Assembly (NCBI GenBank): GCA_026390435.1
Contig: JAPLFY010000036.1
Location: 174,856 to 238,855 of the forward strand
Origin: Pseudomonadota bacterium
GTDB taxonomy: Bacteria; Bdellovibrionota_B; Oligoflexia; Oligoflexales; CAIYRB01
Direction: 5' to 3'
DNA: 64,000 nt
Under the pieces are notes generated by a model, which saw only the letters and a program-made list of their open reading frames with translations, ran no database searches and was not told the origin of the DNA. Each line of letters opens with the position of its first letter. The first letter of the stretch is position 1. Both the position numbers and the translations under genes were made by a program. Positions 35,775 through 43,705 of the stretch are shown here, piece by piece.

Positions 35775-37192
35775 CTAATTACCGTCATAATCGCAGAACA
35801 TTTATCACCAGCGTCGGCAGCATGTTTACTCTGCCGTTGCTGGAGAGCCTCTGGCCACTGACGGCCTCGGCACAGACAGCCGCCAATGATCCAAGGCGTT
35901 ATATCTGCTTTTATTTTCCGAATGGCACCTATAACCGCGGCGATCAAGCTACATGGTACCCACCAACTGGGACACTGAACGCCGCCACTTTGCCACCAGT
36001 GCTCACGCCATTCGCCGGTTTGGCTGGCGACTATTCGATCTATAAAAATATCGCGACACAGGCTACGGACCAGCTCTCTAATGCTGTAGGCCAACATCCA
36101 GCCGCGGCCGTAGCTTTTATGACGTGCTCTCCGAATATGAATCCACAAATTTCATTCGAGCACATGCTCGCTGCCAAAGTAGGCAAACCGGCGCTGGTGC
36201 TGCAAGGCAACACTGGCGACCAGGGCGATAGTCAGGCGGATAATGGCATTTCCTTTTTGAATGGTCGGGTCGTCCGTGGCCTTTCCAACCCAGGCGACTT
36301 ATATCGGCAGCTGCTTGGACAAGTGGTCACTCCGTCACCTTCGCCTTCCCCGGCTCCACAACCCAAGCCTGCGCCTTCCCCCGCGATTCAAGGCAGCATC
36401 TTAGACAGTGCTTTAGAAGACCTCAACGGACTACGTGCGAAATTGGGCAAGAGCGACCAGCAGCGCTTAGATGACTACCAAGCTGGGATTCGCGCCCTTG
36501 AACTCAAGCTGGGAGCCACCCCCCCATCCGGGCCATCCTCACCATCGGGGCCCACAACCAGCCCAGCATGCGTCCAACCGCGAAATAACAGCACAGTCGA
36601 TTCAAGCGCCGCCGCTGCTAACAGCAGCCTATATCTAGACCGCATGCGCACGTTCAATGACCTGATTACGATCGCTTTCGCCTGCGACGTTACGCGCTCC
36701 GTCAGCATCATGCTAGATGTCGAAACGGGCTCCCGCTCACTGCCATCGGCACCATCAGAGCTGTTATATAAAGGCGCCGATATTGCCGGGTGGAATAATC
36801 ATCTCGTTTCTCACTTCGGTCATTTTGATTCCGGTGACTTCGCCCACTCAACCCCAGACGGTATCCCGCGCTGCATCACCCGTGACCGGTTTTATCTCTC
36901 CGTAGTTGCCGACCTGATTAACAAACTTAAGAGCGCTAAAGACGCCAGCGGCAGTGCCATTCTCGATAACACAATTATTCACAGTGGATTCGGGATCAAG
37001 GACGGAATGCACCGTATAGAGTTAGCAAAAAGCCCTCCGACCCTCGTGGCTGGGGGCCGCAACTTTATCACACCAGGGCAAAGCTTCGACTTCAGCAACT
37101 ATGATGTCGCGGATATGTTTTACACATTTAGCACACACCTAGGCCTCGGCATTCCTAATTTCCAGACTGGCAATAAATTAATCAAGCTCTGA
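35771..37192 (+). CDS. DUF1552 family exported protein
   Basis: The protein has 473 residues. It starts with a twin-arginine-like signal (RRTFITSVGSMFTLPLLESL, cleavage probably after ASAQT). CFYFPNGTYNRG near 45, HPAAAVAFMTCSP, and ISFLNGRVVRGLSNP fit DUF1552. Two Pro/Ser linkers interrupt it (around 195-210 and 250-268). The second half has FACDVTRSVSIMLDVETGSR and the late NHLVSHFGHFDSG and HSGFGIKDGMHR, resembling the alkaline-phosphatase-like fold of the related DUF1501 family. Its biochemical role is unknown. Tat export would fit folding with cofactor in the cytoplasm. Coupled to the DUF1592 gene through ATGA. Confidence 0.9.
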   Translation: MTNYRHNRRTFITSVGSMFTLPLLESLWPLTASAQTAANDPRRYICFYFPNGTYNRGDQATWYPPTGTLNAATLPPVLTPFAGLAGDYSIYKNIATQATDQLSNAVGQHPAAAVAFMTCSPNMNPQISFEHMLAAKVGKPALVLQGNTGDQGDSQADNGISFLNGRVVRGLSNPGDLYRQLLGQVVTPSPSPSPAPQPKPAPSPAIQGSILDSALEDLNGLRAKLGKSDQQRLDDYQAGIRALELKLGATPPSGPSSPSGPTTSPACVQPRNNSTVDSSAAAANSSLYLDRMRTFNDLITIAFACDVTRSVSIMLDVETGSRSLPSAPSELLYKGADIAGWNNHLVSHFGHFDSGDFAHSTPDGIPRCITRDRFYLSVVADLINKLKSAKDASGSAILDNTIIHSGFGIKDGMHRIELAKSPPTLVAGGRNFITPGQSFDFSNYDVADMFYTFSTHLGLGIPNFQTGNKLIKL

Positions 37193-37207
37193 GCTAGACA
37201 GACAAAA

Positions 37208-37237
37208 ATCCCAAGCTCCATCAATCGAGCTTGGGAT
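37208..37237. terminator. Bidirectional terminator
   Basis: An 11-bp perfect stem (ATCCCAAGCTC and complement) with an 8-base loop between convergent genes. On the minus strand it is followed by TTTTTG, ending the small repeat-protein gene. On the plus strand it follows the DUF1552 stop by 16 bp with an AATTTC tail. Confidence 0.85.
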
Positions 37238-37304
37238 AATTTCATACACTGCCAGCAACCCAATTCGATGTGGGTTTAAGCTCAGCAATATAATCAAAAG
37301 CTAC

Positions 37305-37646
37305 TTATAGTGGAGGACACGAAGTGCCAGTCCCGGCGTCCCAGCCCCAACCATTGTTAAAGTCGGCATCTGTATAGTCGCATCCCCCTTGCAACGGAGG
37401 ACAGGATGTACCGGTATATGGGTCCCAGCCCCAGCCATTATTAAAATAGGCGTCATTGTAAGTACAACCACCATTGTTCCAACCACCATTGTTCCAACCA
37501 ACGTTCGGATTGTATACCACCCCTGGATGATGACATTCCTCCGACTCATGAGGCACGGCGTTGCTATTGCTTGCGTCCGCGGAGGCAATTGCTGGTAAGG
37601 TCAAAAAACAAGCAAAGGCACTAGCGACTAATGTTTTGGTAAACAT
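37305..37646 (-). CDS. Secreted Cys/Trp/Asn-rich protein with tandem repeats
   Basis: The protein has 113 residues with an AAAGGAG site before the ATG. A signal peptide (residues 1-23, cleavage after ASA) is followed by a short linker with CHH, then WNNGGWNNGG. Two repeats of about 27 residues follow. Each has the plan GGC-Y-DA-FNNGWGWD, then TGTSCPPL, with two cysteines per copy (first copy CTYNDAYFNNGWGWD, second CDYTDADFNNGWGWD). I know no family like it. Disulfide-closed mini-modules on an exported protein are plausible, perhaps a carbohydrate-binding or structural surface protein. The gene stands alone between two regions without genes and has its own terminator. Confidence 0.72.
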   Translation of the reverse strand: MFTKTLVASAFACFLTLPAIASADASNSNAVPHESEECHHPGVVYNPNVGWNNGGWNNGGCTYNDAYFNNGWGWDPYTGTSCPPLQGGCDYTDADFNNGWGWDAGTGTSCPPL

Positions 37647-38044
37647 AATGATCTCCTTTTTTCACTACATGAAACGGCCAGTGCAGACATCCACACTTGT
37701 CGCGTATAAGTCACGGACTTTTGCAATAAACATGCCTGAATATTCCGGCGAGAAATAACAACATAACTACTAATGTGAGATTTACAGCGTCAACATATGT
37801 ACCATCTCACACTTTTCTCAGGTGATCCGCTCAGCTTCCCACACAGACTGTTAAAATCAAAATCAGGCGTCTGGTTCGCAACGCACGAGCAAATTGCCAA
37901 TTATCTGAAGTAAATCAGTGACAATTTAAGCGGGTGCGCCGTCCCTACCGGGAAACCCGCTAAATTTTACCGCACCACCACCAACGCAAGCATCTGATTT
38001 TATTGAAATCAAAAATACCTCTAAAGCTTTTCCCAAATTCTCCC
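37647..38044. other. Intergenic stretch without recognised gene; one long hairpin
   Basis: About 400 bp separate the repeat-protein gene from the candidate RNA element. It should contain the promoter of the minus-strand gene. At 37929-37961 AGCGGGT pairs with ACCCGCT around a GC-rich loop, flanked by AT-rich sequence. I see no open frame with a ribosome site and no known RNA motif. Confidence 0.5.
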
Positions 38045-38107
38045 GACAAGCCTTATGTAAGCAAGATGAAGCTTGTCCGAGGGACGGCTGAGAAAGGAGC
38101 GTGCTCT

Positions 38108-38161
38108 ATGGCAAACAAAAATAAGCACGATGAAAGAGTTAATGCAGGATGTCCGCCGTAG
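38108..38161 (+). CDS. Possible 17-residue peptide ending Gly-Cys-Pro-Pro
   Basis: ATG follows AAAGGAG by eight bases. The peptide is MANKNKHDERVNAGCPP, then TAG. The Shine-Dalgarno region partly overlaps a small GAGC/GCTC hairpin. The Pro-Pro-stop end is a context known to slow translation termination in leader peptides. Too short to be certain. Confidence 0.3.
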   Translation: MANKNKHDERVNAGCPP

Positions 38162-38218
38162 GTACGCTCACGCAGACTCGCAGACTTAAACTAACAATTA
38201 TTTAGTAGGAGGTGGTTG

Positions 38219-38257
38219 ATGGATGAAGAGCGGCAGCCTTCAGGGGCCGGTGGGTGA
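38219..38257 (+). CDS. Possible 12-residue peptide
   Basis: AGGAGG at 38207-38212 precedes ATG by six bases. The frame encodes MDEERQPSGAGG, then TGA. It shares no motif with its two neighbours except the very good ribosome site. Confidence 0.2.
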   Translation: MDEERQPSGAGG

Positions 38258-38432
38258 AATCCGCAGGCGATGGTTGTCGGCAGACGATACCCAAGTAGGT
38301 ATTTAGCAGAGGGGCGGGTCAAAGGTCTTCGCAGGGGCTGTTGGTCTGAACTCTCGGTAGATGGAAACGAAGTTAACTTAAACCTTAAGTGTCTGAATTT
38401 ATTCTTAAGTGAGCAAAATCCAGGAGGTACGT

Positions 38433-38483
38433 ATGCAGAATCGATGCTCGCACACCCGAATGGCGACTGGCTGTCCGCCTTGA
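38433..38483 (+). CDS. Possible 16-residue peptide ending Gly-Cys-Pro-Pro
   Basis: AGGAGG at 38422-38427 precedes ATG by five bases. The peptide is MQNRCSHTRMATGCPP, then TGA. It has the same last four residues as the peptide encoded 325 bp upstream. A CGATGC/GCATCG hairpin starts at its stop codon. Confidence 0.3.
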   Translation: MQNRCSHTRMATGCPP

Positions 38484-38617
38484 CGATGCTGAGGTGAGGC
38501 ATCGCGGTTAGCCCGCAGAGAGCCCACTAACATCGCCAACTTTTTGCGCAACGTCGAGTTGCGACATTCATTACGAATATATAGACGCGGTTTTTTAGCC
38601 GCCGACTCAAATAGCGA

Positions 38618-38643
38618 GCCTCTCCACCGTGGGAGGCTTTTTT
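38618..38643 (+). terminator. Rho-independent terminator
   Basis: GCCTC pairs with GAGGC, extended by CCA/TGG around a small loop with one bulged T, and followed directly by six T on the plus strand. It must end a plus-strand transcript that begins upstream of 38.6 kb, since the next gene has its own promoter downstream. Confidence 0.85.
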
Positions 38644-38656
38644 GCGCCCCGTTCTC

Positions 38657-38685
38657 TTGATGTATCGGTGTTATTTAGGTTATAC
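38657..38685 (+). promoter_or_regulatory. Probable sigma-70 promoter of the 38725 gene
   Basis: TTGATG at 38657-38662 and TTATAC at 38680-38685 are separated by exactly 17 bases, just after the terminator and about 40 bases before the ATG. Confidence 0.5.
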
Positions 38686-38724
38686 GGCACAGGCAGCAGC
38701 GACTCAGCTTAAGAGAAAGACATC

Positions 38725-39216
38725 ATGACAGACCAAAAAGCGAAGACCCCAGGCAAAGCTAAGCCCGAAGTAGGTCACCCGCACGCCTGTATTAAAGTGA
38801 CCAAGAAAGGCGCGGTGCCCCTTGGCGATGCGGTGGGCATTCTTCGTTCTTGGCGAAGAAAGCACCCGAAGGCCCTGCAGCTTGACGGCAATCCGACGGG
38901 ACGCAATAACCTCAAACCTTGGCTACATGTCAGGATCGAGGGGTTTTCTTCCCCTAGACATGACTTTATGACGAAACACTCGCGTGAAATCATTGAAGGT
39001 CATTATTATAATGGGATTTGGAATTTTCATGGCGATGCCAAGGTAGAGGCTATAGACGGACTAATCGCCCTCTTCGCAGCTGGTGGCGATCCGCTTGATT
39101 TTTTGGTGGCGTCAGCTACCTACGAAGCCAAGGCCGAGCACGTTGGGGATCAAAATCCCAAATTTACGCTGAACGAGGTCACCGGCGTTAAGGGCTTCTA
39201 CCTTTATAAAGAGTGA
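38725..39216 (+). CDS. Conserved-looking protein of unknown function
   Basis: The protein has 163 residues and no recognised domain. The first 20 residues are Lys/Pro-rich. The central part (about 40-100) has basic and aromatic residues, RSWRRKHPKALQLDGN then LKPWLHVRIEGFSSPRHDF. It is followed by EIIEGHYYNGIWNFHGDAKV, a helix with IDGLIALFAAGGDPLDFLV, and a polar end. There is no signal peptide or membrane segment. A purine-rich site precedes the ATG and a good promoter is visible upstream. It ends 28 bp before ychJ, so the two are probably cotranscribed. A basic nucleic-acid-binding protein is possible but not shown. Confidence 0.7.
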   Translation: MTDQKAKTPGKAKPEVGHPHACIKVTKKGAVPLGDAVGILRSWRRKHPKALQLDGNPTGRNNLKPWLHVRIEGFSSPRHDFMTKHSREIIEGHYYNGIWNFHGDAKVEAIDGLIALFAAGGDPLDFLVASATYEAKAEHVGDQNPKFTLNEVTGVKGFYLYKE

Positions 39217-39244
39217 TTCCGAGCATCAATTACGGAGTGTTGAC

Positions 39245-39721
39245 ATGATAACGCCCAGCAACTCTAGTCCTTGTCCCTGCGGCAGTAAGCAAAACTTTGG
39301 CCAATGCTGCGAACCCTACCTGCGGGAAGGTAAAGTGGCGGCGGATCCACCGACACTCATGCGCAGCCGCTACTCAGCATTTTGTTTGGGCGATGTCGCC
39401 TATCTAAAGCAGACTTGGCATCCGGAAACCTGTCCTGACGACCTCGGTGCGGATGAACCGTCCAACTGGGTCAGCCTCGAAATTATCGACTCTGACGTCG
39501 AGGGGGACGAGGGCGAGGTTGAGTTTCGGGCGTGCCTAATCTTCGACAATAAGCTCGAGACTTTACACGAAATTAGCCATTTTGATCTGATCGACGGCCG
39601 CTGGCTTTATCACTCCGGTGAGTTTGAAAACGAAGGCGAGAAACCGAAGCCTATAGCTAAAAACGCTCCCTGCCCCTGTGGTGGCGGCAAGGTGTTTAGT
39701 CAGTGCCATTTTCAGCGCTAA
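39245..39721 (+). CDS. ychJ: YchJ family protein with two SEC-C motifs
   Basis: The protein has 158 residues. An N-terminal SEC-C zinc motif (CPCGSKQNFGQCCEPY) and a second near the C-terminus (CPCGGGKVFSQCHF) flank the conserved middle: LMRSRYSAFCLGDVAYLKQTWHPET and the domain holding FRACLIFDNK, HEISHFDLIDGRWLYHSGE. This is the UPF0225/YchJ layout. The SEC-C motif binds zinc in proteins that contact the translation or secretion apparatus; YchJ's own function is unknown. GGAG precedes the ATG. Confidence 0.92.
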   Translation: MITPSNSSPCPCGSKQNFGQCCEPYLREGKVAADPPTLMRSRYSAFCLGDVAYLKQTWHPETCPDDLGADEPSNWVSLEIIDSDVEGDEGEVEFRACLIFDNKLETLHEISHFDLIDGRWLYHSGEFENEGEKPKPIAKNAPCPCGGGKVFSQCHFQR

Positions 39722-39932
39722 ACATCAAGTAGCTGATATTTTTAATGAAAACCGAACTGCTCAATTTGTAGAATCTGTGATATACGTCGCGCATTCCCTT
39801 TTCCTGTGGGCGCGACACCCCCCTTCCCTACTGATAACTCAGATAACTCAGACGATGACTCAGCCTAAGCTTGAACCCCTTGCACTTGCTCAACAAGTCT
39901 AAGGGTCCTAATTCTTAAAGAATGGATAACCA

Positions 39933-41069
39933 ATGACTAAATTTTCAGACCTTAATCTGCTCCCTACCTTACAGTCCTCATTAGCGGAGCAGGGGCTAGT
40001 GACAGCGACAGAAATCCAAAGCCGAGTGTTACCCATCCTGCTTGCTGGCAAATCAGTCGTTGGAGTTTCCGAGACTGGCAGCGGCAAGACACTGGCCTAC
40101 ATTCTGCCAGTCTTGCAGCATCTAAAGACGCTCGAAAACGACGGCGAGAAAATCACCAAAGACAGCCGCCCTCGCGCTGTAGTGGTCGTGCCAACCCGTG
40201 AACTAGGTGAGCAAGTAGCGCGAAACTTTAAGCCCTTCACCCACACCACTCGCCTCAGAGTACGCAGCCTACTTGGCGGCACGACCGTGGAAGTCGCTAA
40301 GAAGAGTATCAAGGGCCCATTCGAAGTCCTGGTTGCCACACCCGGCCGCTTGGTCAAGCTGCTAGCTCGCGGCTTTTTGAACTTAGGTGATGTCCGGGTC
40401 TTGGTCTTTGATGAAGTCGATCAGATGATGGATCAAGGTTTTCTGCCCGATTCCAAATTAATTGCAGCTGCATGTCCGTCCGAGAAACAGCTAGTCATGT
40501 TTTCGGCAACAGTATCCGGTGAAGTGCAGCAGCTAATGAAAACGCTATTTACCGATGCCGAAGTCATTCGCAGCAAGGGGAGCAATCAGGTAGTAGCGAC
40601 ACTCACCACCCGCAACAAACCCGTGTCTGATAGTGAACGCTTTAATTTACTACAGTCGGTGCTGCGCGAAACCGTGAGCGGCGGCACCATGATTTTCACC
40701 AACACTCGTGACCAGTGTGACGTCCTCGCAGAAGAGCTAGCTAAAGTGCAACGCGAATGCGTTGTTTACCGTGGCTCCATGGATAAAGTTGAGCGCCGCG
40801 CCAATCTAAAGGCATTCCGCGCCGGTCAAATCGACTTGCTAGTCTCAACAGACCTAGCCTCTCGGGGCCTAGATGTGGATCACGTCGGACGTGTGATCAA
40901 CTACCATCTGCCGTACCAGATGGACAACTACCTGCATCGCGCTGGCCGCACCGCTAGAGCTGGCCGCCAAGGCCTCGTAATTAACTTCGTGGGAGAACGC
41001 GACAAGGTTTTGATCGACCAATTAAAATCGCCGAACACTCATAAACCGCAAGCGGGGTCATTTTGCTAA
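39933..41069 (+). CDS. DEAD-box RNA helicase (DEVD variant)
   Basis: The protein has 378 residues, a minimal two-domain helicase without a C-terminal extension. The Q motif region (FSDLNLLPTLQSSLAEQGLVTATEIQ), motif I ETGSGKT, Ia PTRELGEQVARNF, Ib TPGRL, motif II VFDEVD (Val in place of Ala), motif III SAT, motif IV IFTNT, V STDLASRGLD and VI HRAGRTARAG are all present. It unwinds short RNA duplexes with ATP, as in ribosome assembly or mRNA decay. Specific partners such as RhlE or SrmB cannot be assigned. The next gene overlaps its stop by 7 bp. Confidence 0.93.
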   Translation: MTKFSDLNLLPTLQSSLAEQGLVTATEIQSRVLPILLAGKSVVGVSETGSGKTLAYILPVLQHLKTLENDGEKITKDSRPRAVVVVPTRELGEQVARNFKPFTHTTRLRVRSLLGGTTVEVAKKSIKGPFEVLVATPGRLVKLLARGFLNLGDVRVLVFDEVDQMMDQGFLPDSKLIAAACPSEKQLVMFSATVSGEVQQLMKTLFTDAEVIRSKGSNQVVATLTTRNKPVSDSERFNLLQSVLRETVSGGTMIFTNTRDQCDVLAEELAKVQRECVVYRGSMDKVERRANLKAFRAGQIDLLVSTDLASRGLDVDHVGRVINYHLPYQMDNYLHRAGRTARAGRQGLVINFVGERDKVLIDQLKSPNTHKPQAGSFC

Positions 41070-41566
41070 AGTTACCGAAAAATACACTAAAGCATCCACG
41101 CTGCGCCGAGATCGAAGCCTACTTCACCGCGACCGAGGGGCCACTTAGGATGCATGGCTCACTGGCCGTGACTTATTGGGGCCTTGACGCAGCACTGACG
41201 CAGGCGCTTAAGCGAGCGGCAGCTAGTCAGCATTTTGTACAGGGACTTGAGCAAATCGATGAGTTCCTCACTAAAGAGGCCAAAGGGCTGCGTATGTTGC
41301 AGGAGAAAACTGGGCAAGCAGAGGTGCACCGCCTATCTCGACTACTACTGCTAACCAACGATGGCAGCGACCGCTTCTACCACAACGTGGAATCTGTGCT
41401 GCAAGCGCACAGCAACCGCACCTGGGGTGTCATGATAGCGGCGTCGTCAGAGGTTCTAGGCAAACTGACGACGCCTAAGGGATCGCCGGTTAAAGCCCTG
41501 TTGATCGCTGATCGCAAGGCTTTGGAGCTATTTCTCGCAGAGTGTAGACCCGCAGCTAAGGCTTAG
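41063..41566 (+). CDS. Protein of unknown function coupled to the helicase
   Basis: The protein has 167 residues. The start is TTG 41063, which overlaps the helicase stop, with AGCGGGG just upstream; no better ATG is near. The sequence is mostly helical, with conserved-looking LRMHGSLAVTYWGLDAALTQAL, RLLLLTNDGSDRFYHNVESV and a final helix. No domain, signal or membrane segment is recognised. Overlap with the helicase suggests a linked role, perhaps in RNA metabolism, but that is inference from position only. A hairpin at 41584-41618 follows the stop. Confidence 0.62.
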   Translation: MLKLPKNTLKHPRCAEIEAYFTATEGPLRMHGSLAVTYWGLDAALTQALKRAAASQHFVQGLEQIDEFLTKEAKGLRMLQEKTGQAEVHRLSRLLLLTNDGSDRFYHNVESVLQAHSNRTWGVMIAASSEVLGKLTTPKGSPVKALLIADRKALELFLAECRPAAKA

Positions 41567-41671
41567 AACACTGCTTAAAAGGAGCAATCTGGAAAGATTA
41601 AAGACTTTTCCAAATTGCCTGTACTGCTACCTAAATTAAAGAATTAATTCTATTATCCGATTTTTACGGAT

Positions 41672-42622
41672 ATGGAACTGAATCCAGATAAAAATCATCA
41701 GTCGAACAGCGATGCCAAAGTCTCGCTGAAACGGCTTGGGACAGAACTTCAGCGCCTAGTCGACGACAAGGGCGAGGTCACAACCGTGACGCTTTGCGCT
41801 TTATTGGCAGGCGGGCACATACTACTAGAGGATGTGCCGGGGGTCGGCAAAACAACCTTTATTAAAGCCTTAGGCAAACTGCTCGGGCTCTCGATTGCAC
41901 GCGTGCAATTTACTAGCGATCTCCTACCGTCTGACATTATTGGCGTCGAAGTCTACGACCAGTCCAGTCAACAATTTGTGTTTCATAAGGGCCCTATCTT
42001 CACCCAGATTCTGCTGGCAGATGAGCTTAACCGAGCCTCGCCGCGCACACAGTCAGCATTGCTGGAGGCCATGAGTGAGGGACACGTCACCATAGATCAC
42101 CAAACACACGTACTACCGCAGCCCTTCATTGTATTTGCCGCACAAAATCCAGTGGAGAGTATCGGCACCTATGAATTACCTGAATCCCAACTCGATCGAT
42201 TTGCCGCTAAACTGCACATGGGTTACCCCAGCGACAGGCGAGAACTAGAGATTTTTCAGGCTGCTCGCCGGGACCCACTGATTGATGTCCCGTCCAACGT
42301 TATAGAGGGGGAGAGCCTTCATCAGTTAAGTTCCATGCTCGACACTATACACATCTCAGACCAGGTCGCTCGCTATGTTAAGAGGTTCATAGATCGCTCT
42401 AGAACCGCAGCTAAGTTACGCCTCGGCATTTCGACCCGTGGTGGGGTTCTTTGGTTACGCATGGCAAGGGCCTTAGCGATCTTGCGAGACCGCGACTTTG
42501 TTACACCGGACGACCTACAGACCCTGGCTCTGCCGTGCTTAGCGCACCGAGTCCTGGCACAAGCTGACGTCACTTCAACCGAAGTCATCCGCAGTTTATT
42601 AACCCAAGTGGATATTATCTAG
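41672..42622 (+). CDS. MoxR-family AAA+ ATPase
   Basis: The protein has 316 residues. Walker A is DVPGVGKTTF near 54-63, Walker B LLADELNRASPRTQSALLEAM near 112-132, and sensor motifs FAAQNPVESIGTYELPESQLDRF follow, all standard for MoxR. MoxR ATPases are cytoplasmic chaperones that help assemble or activate protein complexes, typically with DUF58 and VWA or transglutaminase partners. The start is ATG 41672 with only a weak ACGGA site. It is the first gene of a three-gene operon with 3 bp to the DUF58 gene. A hairpin at 41584-41618 precedes it. Confidence 0.95.
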   Translation: MELNPDKNHQSNSDAKVSLKRLGTELQRLVDDKGEVTTVTLCALLAGGHILLEDVPGVGKTTFIKALGKLLGLSIARVQFTSDLLPSDIIGVEVYDQSSQQFVFHKGPIFTQILLADELNRASPRTQSALLEAMSEGHVTIDHQTHVLPQPFIVFAAQNPVESIGTYELPESQLDRFAAKLHMGYPSDRRELEIFQAARRDPLIDVPSNVIEGESLHQLSSMLDTIHISDQVARYVKRFIDRSRTAAKLRLGISTRGGVLWLRMARALAILRDRDFVTPDDLQTLALPCLAHRVLAQADVTSTEVIRSLLTQVDII

Positions 42623-42625
42623 GTC

Positions 42626-43705
42626 ATGTATTATCCCAAGGTCAATCGTGGCATCTCGTTTACAAAACCTGGGATGTATTCGTTTTGCCTCATCCTACTC
42701 ATAGGACTGATTGCGGTTAGCAGCGGAATCAACGCACTATATGTGTTTTTGAGCTCAGGTCTTGGAGGCTTTATTGTTTCCGGGCTACTGTCAGAACTAG
42801 CAATGAAGAGTTGTACTATTGAAACAGCCAGCGCCGCACTCGCTGATGCAAACACCGCCTTTGAACTTAGCTTTACGATAAAAAATCATAGCTCATGGTT
42901 TTCTGTATTTCAGATGCAGAATTTCTTTATGCAGGACACTCCTAGATTCAGCCTGATCGCACGCCCACCTGAGTCCCTCGGGCAGGCCCTAGTCATCTCG
43001 ATAGCACCTACAGTATCCCAGCAAAGTAAGGTGACTATTCAAGGCTTGCCACGCGGTGAATACGGAAGCCTAAAAACAGTCCAGATCACTACGTTTCCTT
43101 TTGGGATCTTGGCAAAATTCAAACTCGGCACGGTCTCAAGCTCGATACTCATAGCGCCTAGAGTTGATGAATCCTTGCTGAGCAAGCTGCACGGTGTTTT
43201 AAAACAAAGACTACTGCAATCGGCAAATGAGCTAGATTTTTATTGCCACAGACCCTTTGCCGGGAGCGATGGCCGACGCCACATTGATTGGAAAAAGAGT
43301 GCCAACAAGCCCACATCTCAATGGGTGATTCGGCAATTTCGCTCACCGAATACGAACTCCGCGGTACGCCTAGATATCCCTTGGAGCTATCTCCGCGCAC
43401 TAGGTACGGAACAAGAGTACGAAGACTTCTTGGTCCGGATTCGAACTACCATCCAGGTTTTAGACGACCATCAAAAATCCTATCTCCTGGATTTCGGTCG
43501 CAACATCGAGGTCACTGGTAGTGACTCTTGTCGTGCCACCTTGGCATTGATTCCTACCTTTGCTGAGCGTGACCGGGGGCCCCGACTACCGCTTGGATAT
43601 AAGCCAAAAAAGATATCCACCAATATGACGCTCCACCTAAATGAGAGCGAAATAATCTGGCAAAAAGCTCCTGCATCCACGAATTTCTCTGCAGGGTCTG
43701 TATGA
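42626..43705 (+). CDS. DUF58 domain membrane protein
   Basis: The protein has 359 residues. Two hydrophobic segments (about 18-35 and 38-55) sit at the N-terminus, then a soluble region. The DUF58 signature is FAGSDGRRHIDWKKSANKPT, followed by VIRQFRS, near residues 210-240. DUF58 proteins are thought to be anchored partners of MoxR ATPases and to carry a von Willebrand-like fold. The overlap with the next gene is ATGA, so all three are probably translated together. The DUF58/transglutaminase pairing is common in diverse bacteria. Confidence 0.92.
   Translation: MYYPKVNRGISFTKPGMYSFCLILLIGLIAVSSGINALYVFLSSGLGGFIVSGLLSELAMKSCTIETASAALADANTAFELSFTIKNHSSWFSVFQMQNFFMQDTPRFSLIARPPESLGQALVISIAPTVSQQSKVTIQGLPRGEYGSLKTVQITTFPFGILAKFKLGTVSSSILIAPRVDESLLSKLHGVLKQRLLQSANELDFYCHRPFAGSDGRRHIDWKKSANKPTSQWVIRQFRSPNTNSAVRLDIPWSYLRALGTEQEYEDFLVRIRTTIQVLDDHQKSYLLDFGRNIEVTGSDSCRATLALIPTFAERDRGPRLPLGYKPKKISTNMTLHLNESEIIWQKAPASTNFSAGSV

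Larger units (their letters stand above)
38045..38643 (+). ncRNA. Candidate structured transcript with three SD-led mini-ORFs, ending in a terminator
   Basis: No long gene fits this 600-bp stretch. A GACAAGC/GCTTGTC stem (38045-38077) opens it. Three very short frames follow, each with a near-consensus ribosome site: AAAGGAG before ATG 38108, AGGAGG before ATG 38219 and AGGAGG before ATG 38433. Further hairpins are ATACC/GGTAT near 38290, CGATGC/GCATCG at 38483-38503 and CGCAAC/GTTGCG near 38550. A strong terminator ends it at 38643, before a separate promoter for the next gene. It does not match tmRNA, RNase P, SRP, 6S or riboswitch consensus that I know. It may be a stand-alone RNA, or a leader whose structural gene was lost. 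The 5' end is unknown. Confidence 0.35.

Noticed and set aside
38105..38170. Cyclic-di-GMP or similar riboswitch, from GGCAAAC and a GAAAG nearby
   Set aside because: The remaining consensus blocks and spacing are absent, and an SD-led frame runs through the same bases.
38270..38497. 75-residue open frame on the plus strand
   Set aside because: It has no ribosome site, its composition is unlike the neighbours, and it overlaps stem-forming sequence.
37934..38600. Group II intron in the gene-poor stretch (a GTGCGCC near 37934 resembles a 5' end)
   Set aside because: No domain V-like hairpin with its AGC and GAAA was found near the 3' side, and no reverse transcriptase frame exists.
39722..39932. 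Possible small gene between ychJ and the helicase
   Set aside because: The frame overlaps the ychJ end, lacks a ribosome site and has no domain; only short ATAACTCAG-type repeats are visible.
41584..41618. Terminator before the MoxR operon
   Set aside because: The hairpin is sizeable but no T tract follows, so its role is unclear.
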